From Podaxis mareebaensis (lineage: Eukaryota; Basidiomycota; Agaricomycetes; Agaricales; Agaricaceae), in contig JAEUWP010000365.1 in assembly GCA_018524725.1 (NCBI GenBank), positions 1 through 64,000 of the forward strand: 64,000 bases of DNA, given 5' to 3'. The notes under the pieces are model-generated. The model did no database searches. It was given only the letters and a program-made list of their open reading frames with translations, and was not told where the DNA came from. Both the position numbers and the translations under genes were made by a program. Below, one piece after another: positions 22,663-36,497 of this stretch (positions are counted from its first letter, which is position 1; the number at the start of each line of letters is the position of its first letter).

Positions 22663-24067
22663 GATCTGAATCAGGCCTGCAGCGATTGGGGGTGGTTAGC
22701 GGGGTAGCGGGGACTTGAACTCCCCAGAGAAGGATTAGGATCGCGGTTTCGGTTCTGGTTGATAAATGGCGAAGAAGCTAACTGGATGAAAAGAATAAAT
22801 CAACAACAGAGAGGAGCCGTCAGTCCGCAAACTAGAAGCAGGAAGAGAAAGGTCAAGTGGGAAATCGCCTACAAGGGAAGTATTTATTATACCTGCCAAC
22901 GGGCGCTAATCTGAGTGCCCCTCCATCTAATCATGCATGAATCGGTAATCCACTTTTTGAATTGGGAACCTCATGACATAAGTAACGGTTGCAACCGACG
23001 TACGCGAGTTCCTTGATCCCATCATCCGATGTCCATCCATTTCTTCAACTTTTTCTCAGCGAAAAATATGCGGTACAAGTCCTACGCCACATAATACGAT
23101 GTCGAGATGGTGACCTAAAGACACCGTGTCTCTGTGTCATTTTGAGTCGAAGGACAGGGCCGTCGGGATTGTCGGGAGGAAAAGACTGGTAAATGCCTCG
23201 CTGACGCCCGTATAATCATGACTGACTTTACATCCGGGGTTCTCGTCTTAATCTTGGCAAACGCTTCTGAATCAAATTGACATTACATCTATGCCTCATT
23301 GCTACACAGGATTGACTAAAGCTCGTACGGGTGACTCGCCAATCCATGGGTTAACATAACCTGGACATCGAAGGCTCAAGCGCTCAACCTAGGTTAGTTG
23401 GTTAAATCAACTTCGGGTGCTTCTTCTCACATTTTTATCGATGATACTGGCCTAATTGCCCGTACCTGCTTCGCTGAGAAATCAGGAGGGCCTGATATAT
23501 CGAAGCTCATAAATTCGAATCGCTTCATGGGGCTTTAAGCGGCAACTCAGTGTTCTTCCTTCTTCATCGGCCTCGTGGTGGCCAAGAAGCTCAGAGGTAT
23601 AGCCCTTCCATGTTTTCTCGGTGCAAGGGTTGAGAGTTACCGAGTGTGAGGAAGGGGTGATAATTATAGATAAAATTGGTATATCGGGGGACTACAATAT
23701 CTTTAGAACCGCTCATAGGCGCTGGATTTTCTCCGAGTCAGACTCGTGTTAACTCGTGTTAGAATTAACTCAGAGATAGCTTGGTCCTTGAAGTTGAGCT
23801 GGGTTTATGGAGTAATACTGTCAAGGTCAGATGATTCCCGGTGACGCAGGTATGCCGTGAAATGTACGATAAGAGAAACCCGGTCAAAGCCGCTACTTGC
23901 GCATCCAGGTAAAGCATATAACTCGAACGATTACAGGTCTAGAAACCATTTCGTGCACACGGACGAGTTGGACAGGTACAATATAAGACGATTAACGCTA
24001 ACGAATCAGGAAAGAGCGAGGAGTCGTTGGAGAACGAAGAATGGCCAAGATCCATGCTGAATCCAAT
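22663..24067. other. Intergenic, no supported gene
   Basis: It contains the DUF6699 promoter side and the 3' flank of the EF-hand/ZZ gene. Short open frames are not supported by splice sites or composition. No repeat or RNA gene is recognised. Confidence 0.45.
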
Positions 24068-27000
24068 TCACCGTTGGAGGTGTTGAGATGGCATACTATG
24101 TCTCACCGTATCCCTCACAACCTGCCCATAGATCGCCGGAAGGGCCATAGTCTGAGCCATAATCTGCCTCAGAACAGCTTCCATCGTATCAAACCTCTCC
24201 TCTGTATACATCTCCAACTTGGTCAACCTTTCCTCTACACGAGATTCGAGTTTCGCAATACGGCTCTCGAATTTTGCATCAACGGCAGCAAACCCTTCGG
24301 CCACTTTGTGTTCAAGCGTGATGAGCCGTTGCTCAAGTGCATTGAGACGCTCTTCCGTTGTCGCTGCTTGCCCGGAGAGGGATGTGTCCCGTATGCGCAC
24401 GAGGGGATGGGAGAGCCTGTGAGAGGGGGAGGGACCATGTTGCAGGGTTAGAACCTTGTTAACGTCGCAATCGTTGCAGATGAACGTATCACGAGCTGTA
24501 AGACATTGAGCCAGTGGACCAAACCATGGATCGGGGGAAAACGTACCACACATCACGCACGCCCAGCAAGGAGGCGTAACATGTTTCGCGCAACAAGCAC
24601 ATGAAACTACCTTGTGTACATTCTCTGTCTCTGGATCATCATCCTCTTCGGGATGTAACGCATTGGCTTCCAACATCCTGAACAAATTTTTCATCTTCTC
24701 GATTGTGACTTTGGCATTCTCCACCACACGTGAAAAATGGAAGTCGTGCAGTGTTTGCTCGACCTTCACCATCGTATGAGAGGGGTCATGTACGAAGCCC
24801 CGCTTGCTAGGTGCTCTATCCACACAACTTGAGCAAAGGTCGATATTGTCTGAGAGATCTTCAGACATGCATGTGATGCATAGGTTCCGAGCCTTGGTGA
24901 TTCTGCGTTCGCACCAGTCACAGCCCCATGCCCTGTGTCATGTATCATCAGCTAAAAGTAAAGGCTTGTCATAGTGAATACGTACGGATGCCACGGTAGT
25001 TTCTGGATCTCGAAATCAGCCAATGCTTGATAGAACCTAGCCTCGCTCGGGTTCAAGCTCCTCCTCAACCGATCCAACTCCCCCTTCTCCGTGGCGCTCA
25101 AGGGTTTCTGGGGAGTGAGCCCCATGGTTACAATCAACGATCTGATGCTAAGCTCGACGTATCGTTTGCGCTCCATCGTTCGCTCTTCTAAGAATCCACG
25201 GGACCACATCACCTCCTGAGCCATATGCCGCGCAGCAGCACACACAAAACTCCAACGTGCCCGTACAGGGTCCTCCGCGAAGGCTTCGTTGGTGTAGCGG
25301 TATCTGATGAGCGAAGGAGGGGTTTTAGTGAGCCCGAAAGGCTGATATGCAATATTTTGCGGGTCTTCTCTTGTCCGCCGATCCGTCCACTGCGCACGGA
25401 CGATGCCTGTACTAACGTCCAGTTGTCCGTTACATTCCTTCTGCAAGCCGTCCTCATCGTCCGTTAACGCAAAGGAGAAATCGTACTTTATTTGCTTCCC
25501 AGGATGCGTTGGGCGGACATGTCCTGAAAACTCGAATGCACCTGTGAAGTGCTCCCCCTTGCCAAAAATCTGCTCCCCATCTTCAACCAAAATGGATATG
25601 CGTAGGACGTAGGTGATGGTATCTTCGCCCTCCACGAGTGAATTATGTCCCGTCCACGTTCCTTCCAGTGGGTGAGGGGAACCTAAATGTTTCCTGCGAT
25701 GAGGCTCGAATTCAAAATAGTCCGTGGATTGGTAGCCATCTCGATGTCCATATTTGAGAATTTCATGAGACGTCTTCGCGAGAGTGGCTTGGATCGTTTC
25801 CTTCGTGACCTCCTCTCGGGGGAATGGCGTTACATCCTCCTCTTGATTCCAGGTTCCGAATGTGATTTGAGCTGGAACCCTTCGAATATCGCCATAAGAG
25901 AGTTGCAGCTAGCTTGACCATTAAAAGTATATTGGGGTGGGTGAATGGGCATAACGTACGAGTCCGAACGCAAAATTACCCAGGCGGCCTTGGATATCGA
26001 AGTGGGTCTGTTTGAACACGGCTACGAGGCGTGAGATGGTGTATGGATGGGGCCTATATCATGGAAACTTACCTTCAAGGTTTTGAATCCTAGCATCGAC
26101 TGCCAAGAGGACCGAAACGAGAGACTCATTGAGTGATAGAAACTCTTCTGCATCAAGGACGTGCTTGCAAGCCAGTGTAAGAACTCGAAGATGGCGTTTG
26201 AGCAGAAGATAAATGAGTGGATAGACGAACTGGCGAGCAATCGTCAGGCTAAGACACTTGGCGGGTGTGTAAAAACTTACTCGTTCAATTCGACCTTCAC
26301 CCGTTACGAGAGATACCGTAGCGGTCGTATCTAATTCATAACCAACGTCCTCTAGGTTCATCTCCAGTCGCTTCTCTTCTTCAGCTGTGTACATCTCCGT
26401 GTAACGAACAAGGTCGGAATCTGATAGCATCTTCGGGTTGACGGATGTTGTGGAGCGGAGGATCAGCTCAATGCGCCAGAATGAGGGATGGAAGAGATAT
26501 TCGTCGACTCCACGTCGGTTTGAAGGGAGGATATGGTCGAGCATCTCAAACATAGATCGCACAAGACCGTAGATCTTACTCTTATATTGCGTAATGCTGA
26601 TCTGCCAGCCTGAGGTTCATTCGTGTCAATTATGTGTTTACGTAAATGAGGAGGAAACGTACCGACTGCCCAATAGGCGAACCATTCAGGTAGACTCCAG
26701 CCAGCTGGTCTCTCCTCAACAAAAGTGTTCACTTCCTTAATACTTATGTAACCGGTGCCGTCGTCGTCAACTGCTTCGAGGATGGATTGGACGTAAGCAG
26801 CGTTGATGTAGGCCAAAGCCCAGCGGTCGTCAGTTTTCTTCTTTGGGGAGGGAATGGGGCTCATTCTTGCTGATTGAGGGGAGCCAAGGGAACTGCTGAG
26901 GGAACCCCTATCGACAGTAGGGGGGTCTGATACACGGTTGCGGTGGTCCGCATAGTAGTCATGCAAATTGAGAACAAAGGTTCGAGCTTTGACGCTTCCT

Positions 27001-28504
27001 TTCCACCCCATCTCTTTCCATAACTTGCGTAGATCCTATTATCCCATAAGTGATGCGCCCAGCCATGAAAGCGAACGAATACGTACTGGATCGTTAATGC
27101 GGTCGTGTGAGCCAGCCATGAGCGCGTTGATGATATGATCCGACTCTTGCCGCAACGTCTCGTTGAGCTGTTTGTTCTGCATGTCAAGCTTACGCTCGAA
27201 TAGGACCATATTGCGACTGAAAGCATCGTCAATGTCCTCCTGAATTTCCTTCATGAGCCGTTTCCGGATTTCGGGAAGGTCATTCGAACGTCGACCGGAT
27301 CCTCCACTGCGACCGGATATACGCGATAACGAATCTCCACTCTTTGCAACGAGTTCCTCGAGATACTCGTCATTGCTGATGCAGGCTTTGACTCCTCCAC
27401 GTTCCTCGATGAACTTTTGAACTTCACGTTCACGAGGAGTATCAAGTTTGCGAAATATCATGATCATGTCTAGTTTTTTGTCAATCTTCTTCAGCATTTG
27501 CCCTTGATCATCGAGTTTTTCGTTGGCGACATCAACGCCGATGGTCGTATGAAGGGAGAGGGAGAGTTCCAAAGTAGACTTGTGCTCTGCGAACTTCTGT
27601 GCGAATTCAGCAAGCCTGGCTTCATATATACTAGCCTTAACGGTTCTAGCTGCGGAAGAATCAACATTGTAGCAATACAGAGTAAGGTTTGGAACGTACC
27701 TAAGAAGCCTTTTTTTAAGTACGCGTCGCATGCAGAACCACATTTTTTGATATCGGAGGCCACCTCGAGCATGAAATGTTTTAGGCGGTCAGCTATACTG
27801 ACACCATCACGGCCCTTCTCCTGCGAATTGCGTACGTGTCGAAGCCTAGCGAAGGCAATAAACAAGTCGGAACCCAGCCAGAGAAAAGGATAAAAAACCC
27901 ACTCGAAGAAAATGATCATAAGTTCTTGCATTTGAACCTTGATGGCGAGCACTTTACGATCGTTATCCCTTCTCGTGAAATCCATAGTCACAACGAGGGC
28001 GAACGCGCCAACAGCAACTGGTCAGACTCTGCGTCAATTGAAACTCGAGTCCCAGAGTAACTGAGCTCACCGCCGATGAACGGATGGACTTGACCGAGGG
28101 CCTGTAAACCCTTGATGATCGTCTTTGCAGCGTCCGAAAATCCATTGACTGAGTCTTCTACCGACTTGAAATCCAGGTCACCATCCCCCGATTTTGAGCG
28201 ACCACTGAACAAGTCAGCGTTCTGAGATACGAAATCGTTAACGACCTTAAGAGGGTTGTTCTGGTCTCCGGCCAAGCTCCGAGCTCAAGCAAAAGCAATC
28301 AGCCAGAAGCAGGTACGAAAGGAATATCAGTAACTCACCTATGACTCCGGGATCCTTCGGGCCCAACAATGCGAGTCCTTCATGAGAATATGCCGCCTGA
28401 AAAGCAGATTGAAGTAGGTGTTCTTCTTGGTCTAGTAGCCTGCTCAGCCGATTAAACGCGCCGTCTTCACCCAAACCTCGCGCGTTATCCGTCCCGCTTG
28501 ACAT
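24068..28504 (-). CDS. Large helical-bundle/EF-hand/ZZ-finger protein, intact copy, 1286 aa
   Basis: Twelve exons from the start: 28504-28339, 28283-28071, 28017-27903, 27845-27700, 27649-27087, 27035-26663, 26609-26281, 26229-26073, 26021-25960, 25908-24986, 24932-24547, 24495-24068; every phase agrees. The order of parts is as follows. Residues 1-250 are a helical region with a hydrophobic segment after HPFIG (VAVGAFALVVTMDF); R-x-N-D then L-x-x-M-x-x-L and KKCGSACDAYLKK recall HeLo/MLKL-type four-helix bundles (inference). Residues about 250-400 are a long coiled coil. One EF-hand loop covers 491-502 (DDDGTGYISIKE, all ligand positions kept). Then come helices, a beta-rich middle domain (FEFSGHVRPTHPGK) and a ZZ finger with C1020, C1023, C1034, C1037, C1049, C1052, H1064, H1068. 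A second Cys cluster (CACCAKH...CWACVMC...CNDC) and a C-terminal coiled coil close the protein. Agaricomycete genomes hold many EF-hand/ZZ proteins of this kind, annotated without function. Confidence 0.88.
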
Positions 28505-31500
28505 CGGAATGCAGTCAAAAAGAAAACTGTCCGAGACTCAGAACTGGAGGGGACGAAATAAGGACTCCACTTTGTTCACAAACGCATTAATATTGTTACT
28601 GACTCTGCCTTGCGCAAACGGCACCGCCGATCAACATCAAGGGGCGAGATTCCAGATGCATACTTCATGATTCTCAGCGCTCAATGTCCTTTCTTGACGT
28701 GAGTCGATCGTTGACAGCAGATGTGTTGGACAGGCGGTGACATACTGAGGCAAAATAAGGCTGACTGGTGGATTGGCTACACCTTAAAAGTGAGCGATAT
28801 AGGCTGCCAGCTACATTCACGGTGCAGAAGCCTCGATGGCAAAAATGAGCAGGCATTAGGATGCGAACTCAAGGCCAGGGAGAGATCCTAGTCCAAGCAG
28901 CTTGATGACTAATTTTAGCCGGAACACACGGACTAGGACCGAGATTCCTTTTCCAGCAGCGTCGTCTAGACAACCGAACCTTCGATGCAGTAATTTTTGA
29001 GACGTTTATCAACAATCCACTGCGGCGTGGAGACGCGCATACTTGCGTTGATGTGATCTCGAAGCTACTTAACCGTTAGAGGTTTGCAAGAGTTTTGGAG
29101 CATAACTCTCACGCTCACGTCAAATGCCGCCATTCTTATCATCAAAATCCTATATTTCTCTCCCGCCTACCATTGTTCATTTATCAGACGGCCCGACACT
29201 CCTTTATGAGCTTCATGGCGCGCTGTGATCGCTGGTAGTTCTGCACATAACCTGATAACGGGGTGACCATCCGAAAGGCACCCCGTGTCCTTGGATCTCA
29301 TCGTGTATCGACCTTGTGAAGCATGAGCACAAAGAAATGCAAGAAAGTTGAATACTCAGTCGGTTCCCAAATACCCGCGGACCGTCCCGAAGCCTTCCTA
29401 TGTCTTTTATCTTGCCCCATATCACCGGGCTCAGTTTATTTGCTCATACACAATGGACTGCATCTGGACAAAGTATGTATAAAATATCTCTTCCACCGTC
29501 GCTAGAACTCACACTTGTAAAATCTTCCCGTACGCGAAACGACGAACACCAGACTAACACTGGCTGCCTCGGAAGCCAAGTTGAGTCCACTTAGCTTAGG
29601 ATGACCGCTGATTCAAAATGCCTTTAAGACAGAGTCGAACATGTTCACATAAGTGGCAAAGGTCCCCACTTCGGAACTCCACACAAACTGACACATGAAA
29701 AAGTAAAGACCGCACTTATTCTGATCAAAGATAATCCCGTGAACCTACGACCGGTGACACACAATCCATAATATCACTTGAATCTTGCCCGTATCTTCCC
29801 AGTTAACTTGCTTGTAGCGGCATAGAAATGCAGGACCTATCATCATCAGCTTGAATCATGCTTTTCATGATCAGTTGCATGTACAATCCATCCCCGTCAT
29901 TCTTTCCTAACTTTCCACTATCGCAGTGTCCGGTGAGATAAGTTCAGTAGTGGTCACATTAACTGGGATCTGTGTGAGTGGTATTCAATGATCTCGGCAA
30001 AGCCCTGCTTGCGTTTTAGTCGAGAGTTGATGCGAACTGGTAATTCCACTGAAACACCCCTCTAAAGAGCATTCAGGTGGTTGTTCTGTGATTGAATATC
30101 GCCTGCCTCCTTGGCTTTGGTAGTAAGATGTAATCCATGATCTAACGGCTCGGCTCAAGGATTGTTGGGGCAGAACTCCTGGAGAAAGGGGAGGGAGCTC
30201 ATCTGACATCAACAGGGTCACTTAATTAGACTTTTCCTGCCATCGTCTATATAATTCCTGCACCTCGTATCAATATTGCAGGCAACCCAGATGAATGTCG
30301 GGTTGTGATCCGATTTAAGAGATCTGGAGGACGTAGGAGAGCTTATATCTCTCTCTAAGTGTGGGACTTTGTCACAGACTATCAATCGGCGTTCTTTCTC
30401 TACCGTTTAATCTACTTCACACTACCATCTTCTTGTCGCGCGCTTCCACTTCCAGTGATAGGATCCCCACCGTTGAAAATAATGTTGCATACGAAGCAGT
30501 TCACCGTCGGCGTCTCATAGCCTGGGACGCGCGTTATCACGTCTAGAGCAAACTATTTATGACCCGAATATCTTCCGGCAGGGGGGGGGGGTCATAGCTC
30601 CATCTGAAGTACTATTTCTACTCAGATCGATGGGGATGCCTTTAAAGCCTTATTTAATTAAACGGACTCACGTGTTTCACTGTTTTCAGAGGTCGTCAGC
30701 TTCCGAGTCGTAAGTCTCCGTCACTGGCTCACTGACCATTTTGAGCACCTGCACCTTACCCTGCACATTTTCGCCGATATGGGCTGACGATCCAGATCCA
30801 ACCCCACAGTTGAACGAACCTACTAAACTCCATCAGTGCTTAGGGCTACCTGCAGGGACCACCAGAAGATGGGGGACCACGTTTCAGTGTTCTATCCTTG
30901 TCTACCCCCTCCTGATCGCTTTCCTACACATGATGACCATCAGCCACCGTACATCCGACTTTGGGTAGGGATTATGACTTCTCCCGTGATTTCTCAAGTT
31001 GGAGCCCGGAAATCGCAGTATTGTAGCCGCCCTCAGGGTTCCCCTATTCCTGAATGGAAGGATTACACATCATCTAAGTCGGTGTCGATAACGGAGCCTT
31101 AACGCCCCCCGCTGTCATTTTTGGAACCCCAACATTTGAATTGAAAGTGTCAATGATATACGCAGCTCATGGCCACTAGATGTTCTAGCTTGGCACTTCT
31201 CACAGGTGTGTTCTCGAGAAGTGGTCACGTTCGAACCTTGGCAATGCAGTTGGAGATATTTCCAGAGGAACGACGAGCGTTCTAAGGTCAGCAGCAACTT
31301 GGATTCGGCTCAAAGCTCCCAAATGAACCTTGTCGGGCTCACCACCATTATCCTACACTAAGTTTCCTCACGCCTGACGGATATCTTCACAATGCTAGCT
31401 TCTCATCGTATATGCTATTATTGAAGCCCCTTCGCGGCCTCAGAAGATGGGCTTAAGTCTACTTCTGACGCGCGGCAGCCAACCATAAAGGTTACGAGTC

Positions 31501-32328
31501 TAACCTTGCAGCAAAACGGAGTTCAAGATCTGAACGGAACCGGCTTTTGCATCATGACCTGTGATGGGTTCTGCCAGTTGGACACACTTATTATGTTTTG
31601 TGAGGGACCGCAGTCACTGGCATCTTAGAGTGTAACCAACTGGGCAAGGAAATCCCCTCCCCAGTCAAGATCCTCAGCTGGTAAGCCCCGCCGATCCCCA
31701 AGGCCCAAAACACACCCAATCCCCTACTTGATCTTGCATTCGGTATAGCTAATGAATGATTATTGAACGGTACTTTGTTTATAGATAAGACTCGGATCTC
31801 GGGGGAAATCCGTGCCAATTCTTTGATCGTGTACCGGTGTGCCCGTGCGCAAGCTAAGGTTGATGAGATGGACCCTTGATTACAGTCCTGTCGAGGCAGA
31901 TTCCCGTTGCTTCTTCGCCGACTTGGCTTGATTCGAAGTTGTATGATGATACGACCACAGTTGCTGTTCAGGGTTGAACTCTCCCCCGAGCCCCATGATA
32001 GCCTATCGTGCCGTAAAGTAGTCATGAAGAATACTTGCAATTCGGGGGAACTCTACAAATCCTCATAAGTACCTGCAAGCTGTTGGCTAGTCACCGACCA
32101 ACTATTAATGAGTTGACCTATTCATACACCATTGTGCGACTGATTATAGGAAGTCGTACAGCAGCTCGGCGGCGTTACAGGCTTACAAGTCCGGGTGATA
32201 ATTCCCTAAGCCAGCCTCAGATCAAACTTCGCTCCCATCAACACAGGATTCATTGACCATCTGGATCCTATGTATACATAGAACAATCCAAGGCACGACC
32301 ACCAAATAAATTCTCGTGCGTGCGTGTG
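28505..32328. other. Gene-poor stretch
   Basis: 3.8 kb without a supported gene. Frames of 60-150 codons occur but none has splice signals, domain motifs or a sensible start. An 11-G run lies near 30582. A segment around 30780-31100 (+) has protein-like composition in one frame, but I cannot build a gene from it. Confidence 0.4.
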
Positions 32329-32996
32329 TCAGCGTGCTAGATATTCCAGAAGCTCCCAACTTACATAAACCTCGTGTTGGGAAGGATCAGCAAGACTTTC
32401 CATCCATGTGAAGGTGATCCAGTTCGCAATAGGAACCCACTGGTTCGCGAAGTTCAGAACTAGTAGTGGCAATACTGACAAGCCAGCCCTGCCTAACAAA
32501 GTATTACGACTCGTTGACGCGAAGAACCACGGGCGGTTCCTAGATAATACTCGACAATACTCGCGTATCAAGGGCTGAGGGAAGAAAATGTGTTCCTCGT
32601 TGTTCCCCGGAGTTTGACGAGTTGACATTGCGTATGTACTCCTGGACATTCCCGGCAGACCTGAATAAATAAGCAATCAATTATGCGATTGCTGATGAGG
32701 TTCTCCCATTTGAGATCGTTCGCATTCAGATTCTCGGCACAATTGCATTCATGTTTTGCCACATCATAAAATTTCAGTTCTCGCCGACGGCACCAGTCAG
32801 TCTCAGCCAGCGCAACAGAGGCAGACTCCACAGAGAACTTGAGTAAAAGATCTTCCGGTTCAATGGTGGGATGACATATCATTGAGCTCATGCCATGGCG
32901 TTCATGATCTTTAGCCGACGGGAATCGACGACACGACTCACGTAACGCAATTACCAATGCCCCATAATCCATCTCTGCCGTTGGATGCCTACCCAT
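32329..32996 (-). CDS. Hypothetical protein, weak support, about 207 aa
   Basis: Two long frames can be joined by a 44-base GT-AG intron (exons 32996-32640 and 32595-32329) into 207 residues, starting MGRHPTAEMDYGALVIALRE and ending WELLEYLAR. The composition is protein-like, with several Cys (WCRRRELKFYDVAKHECNC), but I recognise no family, and the splice signals are mediocre (donor GTACAT, acceptor ACGAG). It sits alone in a gene-poor stretch. It may be chance. Confidence 0.25.
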
Positions 32997-35900
32997 ACCT
33001 GTGAATCTAATCGCTATCAGTGTACGGGTCCTCCGAGAACAACGCCCATATACCCATAGCCCTAGTATACCACATGCAGCAGCGGGCCCTTCCCTGTCCT
33101 TCCCTTTCCTGTCTCAAGTAAGTCAATGCATACCCAGTACGGTTTCGCATGGAAAACGCCGTCTCTGAATTGATGTTATGCGGACGGCTCTGATTAGCGT
33201 GCTATTCTCGGCACTGTATTGTGTTGTGTTGTCACAACCACCATCTTCTAATCAGCAATCAACATCCCCTCTTGGTCTTGTTCAATTAACAGCCAGGGCA
33301 TTTGGTCTAATCCAAACAAGCCACGCACTGCGCACGGACCTCTGTGGTTACGGTGCTGCGCATGTGCTGTGGCCATCTGATCATCACAACATACGACTTC
33401 GAGCTTGTGGCAATTTGCGCATGACCCAGATGGAGATTGCATGTCTCGGCAGTGTATGCCGGGACACAGGTTGTGGCGTATACCATGGTACTCAGACAGC
33501 CCCTGAACGATTTCTATCGGCCATTTTGTGGCTTATTACAATAGGCTCGATATTACCAAGACTTGCTGAGTGGTGGCAGAGAACAGCCTCGCTTTCGCAC
33601 AATACCTCAGGCATTCGAGCACTTGAATCCAAAATAAAACACGCACGCTTATACAATGTGTAGCCAGACGAGACCATGGCGACTAGCTGGCTACCAAAGG
33701 AGCTTCATCACACTAGCCATCACCGCCATAGTCACCGGCTTGTGAGTAGATTATTCCTAGGAATTGACTACCACCTGATCGGAATCGGAGCGATTCTCGG
33801 AGTGTCCGGAGCATGCGCAGTGGATGGATAAATACACTTCTATTAGCCGTGACCACGATCAGAACAAGGACTCAACGTTGACAGCGTTAGTCTGTGAGCA
33901 ACCTCGAACTCAATTCCGGACTCGAACCAGTGCGCTCCGGGGCCCTCCCCGCAATGACACAACATTCCACCATTCAAGGAGCAATGGTTACAGTAGGGGG
34001 ATAGTCCAAGCAAGGGATGAATTCGAGGCTTCCAATACGAGATAAGAACCCTTCGCTCTTGGGATCATTCCTCAGCCTCTCAAACGGAAATGAGGGGACT
34101 GCTCAGCATATAACATTCATATGAGAGTCTTCCCGACGCGCCATCCTCTTGGCGACTTCTCGAATTTCGAAACTTCGAGCCTCAGAACAACCCTCCTTCC
34201 CCCAGATTCACCTCGAATTTGAGGCGGATCTGTGCTTGTGGAATAAGAATGTGGGATATGCATCAGAAGTCGGATGCGCTCCATTCTGCACCCTCTTTCT
34301 GTCGCGTAGCACAGGTTCTTCTATTTGGCCCCTCGCTATGTTGTACCATAAGGGTATCTTAAGCCGCCTTGTTGGCATCATTGAGCAACAAGCGATCAAT
34401 GACCCCCGTCGTGTTGTATGGTGACCACAGCCAAACAAATTTAAAGTGCCCGACTTTTGTTTTATTTTAAGCGCTATTGTCGTTCAAAAGCACCCCAATT
34501 CCCGAATATGTACTACAGAAAAAAGATCATTCAAATCAGTTTCAGACTAACGTCAAAGAGATCCATTTCAAAATCAACTCGAAATTTTATTTTCTCACAA
34601 TTTTCACGCTGACGCCAGGCACCGACTTTTTCGCTATTCGCTCCAACGCCTTGGTCGGATCCCGACGCTAGCCACACATGAAACTTACCAATCAAAACGC
34701 CAAAAGATGCAGCGCGACTTTGTATTTGTGGCAAATTAAGGGCAACAAGGGATCCCCGCATCCCGAGCAGTGGGTGAAGCAACGGAAACAAGCGTTGCCG
34801 CCAAGGCAACGGAACAACAGTCTCCGAGACTCGAGTCTCAAGTCCGAATTTCAACAAACCGACTATTTCACTCCGAACAACCCGACACATGAATCGCGAG
34901 GTACAATTTGTGACGGATGCAGGTATCACGTTGAGTCGTGAGATTGGTCGGTTTCTAAGTGGCAGCCGCAGCATGGCGAGAGCGGAGGACAACGTTCAAA
35001 AACTGCGTCGGCGAGTGAATACATACTTACCCGGCACATCGTGAAACCACCATGATTTATCATATTTCAAGATAATTTCGGTCATAATATCGACAATAAT
35101 GGTATGATTCCGTTGATCACACTGGCACACTTACCTGGCATGTCCAAGTCGAACCACCTTAGTAACATACCGAGTCCCGAACCTTTCTGGTTCTGGAACC
35201 TACCTACCAGCGCAGCTTCGAAGCCAATGCACAGCGCAACGTCCTTAAATCTACCCACACCACACCCACCGCATAAATCCGTACTCACTCCACCCCCTGA
35301 TATGGGCGCTTGGGACCTGCCACTTCGAGGCCTCGTCCCGAAGCCCAAAACATATTTATCCCCCCGAGCCCGATCACCTAAACCATTAAAAAACCTAAAG
35401 CCACAGAAAGAAGAACTTCGAAGCCCATAGCAACTTTGACCCTTGAGGCCTCCTTCTCCTCGCCTCGCTTGCACCCACACCCCAGATGAGAGCACAGCCC
35501 AAACGAGTCTCGAAGAACCCAGATCCTCCCGGAGGCCCATCCCAAATCCAGCGTTAACTCGTTCGTTCGATTCCCTAACCCCATACTCCCACACCCCGAG
35601 GAGGTCGTATCACAATCTGGCTTTGTACTTGCCTCCACTCCAACTTCGACTTCGATTTCTACTTCTAGTACCAACCTATGCTAGTTAATGAGCACGACAC
35701 AACATGATCGATACACTTATAATTAACCAACTGTATTGAGGAGTAAGGAACACCCAGCTTCTATGAGCCCGGGGAGGAAGAGTGGCGGTGGCGGTGGGGG
35801 GACCTGCTGACCATCAGCCCAATCGCGGCCAGCCCAGTGTATAACCCAGACTCCCAATGTTCATCCACATTTTCGAAAGTGCGGGATAATCCTTGTCATG

Positions 35901-36497
35901 AGACCCTTTCACAGCTTCTTCAATCATGAGAGTCCTTCTCTCTGGGAATCTAGAACTTGGACTGATGATCTCGCACCACCGCTTCACATCACATCAAACC
36001 AGAACAAAGCAAAGCAATGTCGCACGTTCCCACTGCTACTTTCCTGAGAGAAAGGCCTCGTGGTAGTAATGAGTCTCACGATTTCTCGGTGCTGAAATCG
36101 GATCTAAGTCTAGGAATTTCTGATTATCCTCCCCTAAAACACACGAGAGGTGAGCCATGACGGGCAGACATCGGGAACAACCAAGGAGAAACCTCGAGAA
36201 ACAAGCGAAGCGACCGGGGAGAGGAACGGAACACAAGGTTCCAAGGAATAAGTCTATACATTCTGTAATATGGTGAGTACCGCAGCCACTACGAAGACAC
36301 AAAAAAATACACATGGGCGAAGCCAAAGGGGTCAAAAGGAAAGGAGAGTAACGAGTTAGCATACTTTACGATAGGATACGCTACAACCAGGAGGAACGGG
36401 ATAGAGTGTAGAAGATGTATGCATGCACCATAATCCATAAAACCATAGCAGAACCAAAGAAAGGGAAGAAAGGGAAAAAACCAATGCCAAAATGATT
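32997..36497. other. Gene-poor stretch
   Basis: No supported gene. A 161-codon frame at 33178-33663 (+) begins with a signal-peptide-like sequence (MRTALISVLFSALYCVVLSQ) but has no further support. The part 35100-35700 is C-rich with overlapping open frames on both strands, reflecting base composition and not genes. 36000-36490 is the 3' flank of the gene downstream. Confidence 0.4.

Noticed and set aside
22680..22740. A T-loop-like GGGAGTTCAAGTCCC on the minus strand as a tRNA
   Set aside because: No matching D-arm, anticodon arm or acceptor stem can be paired around it.
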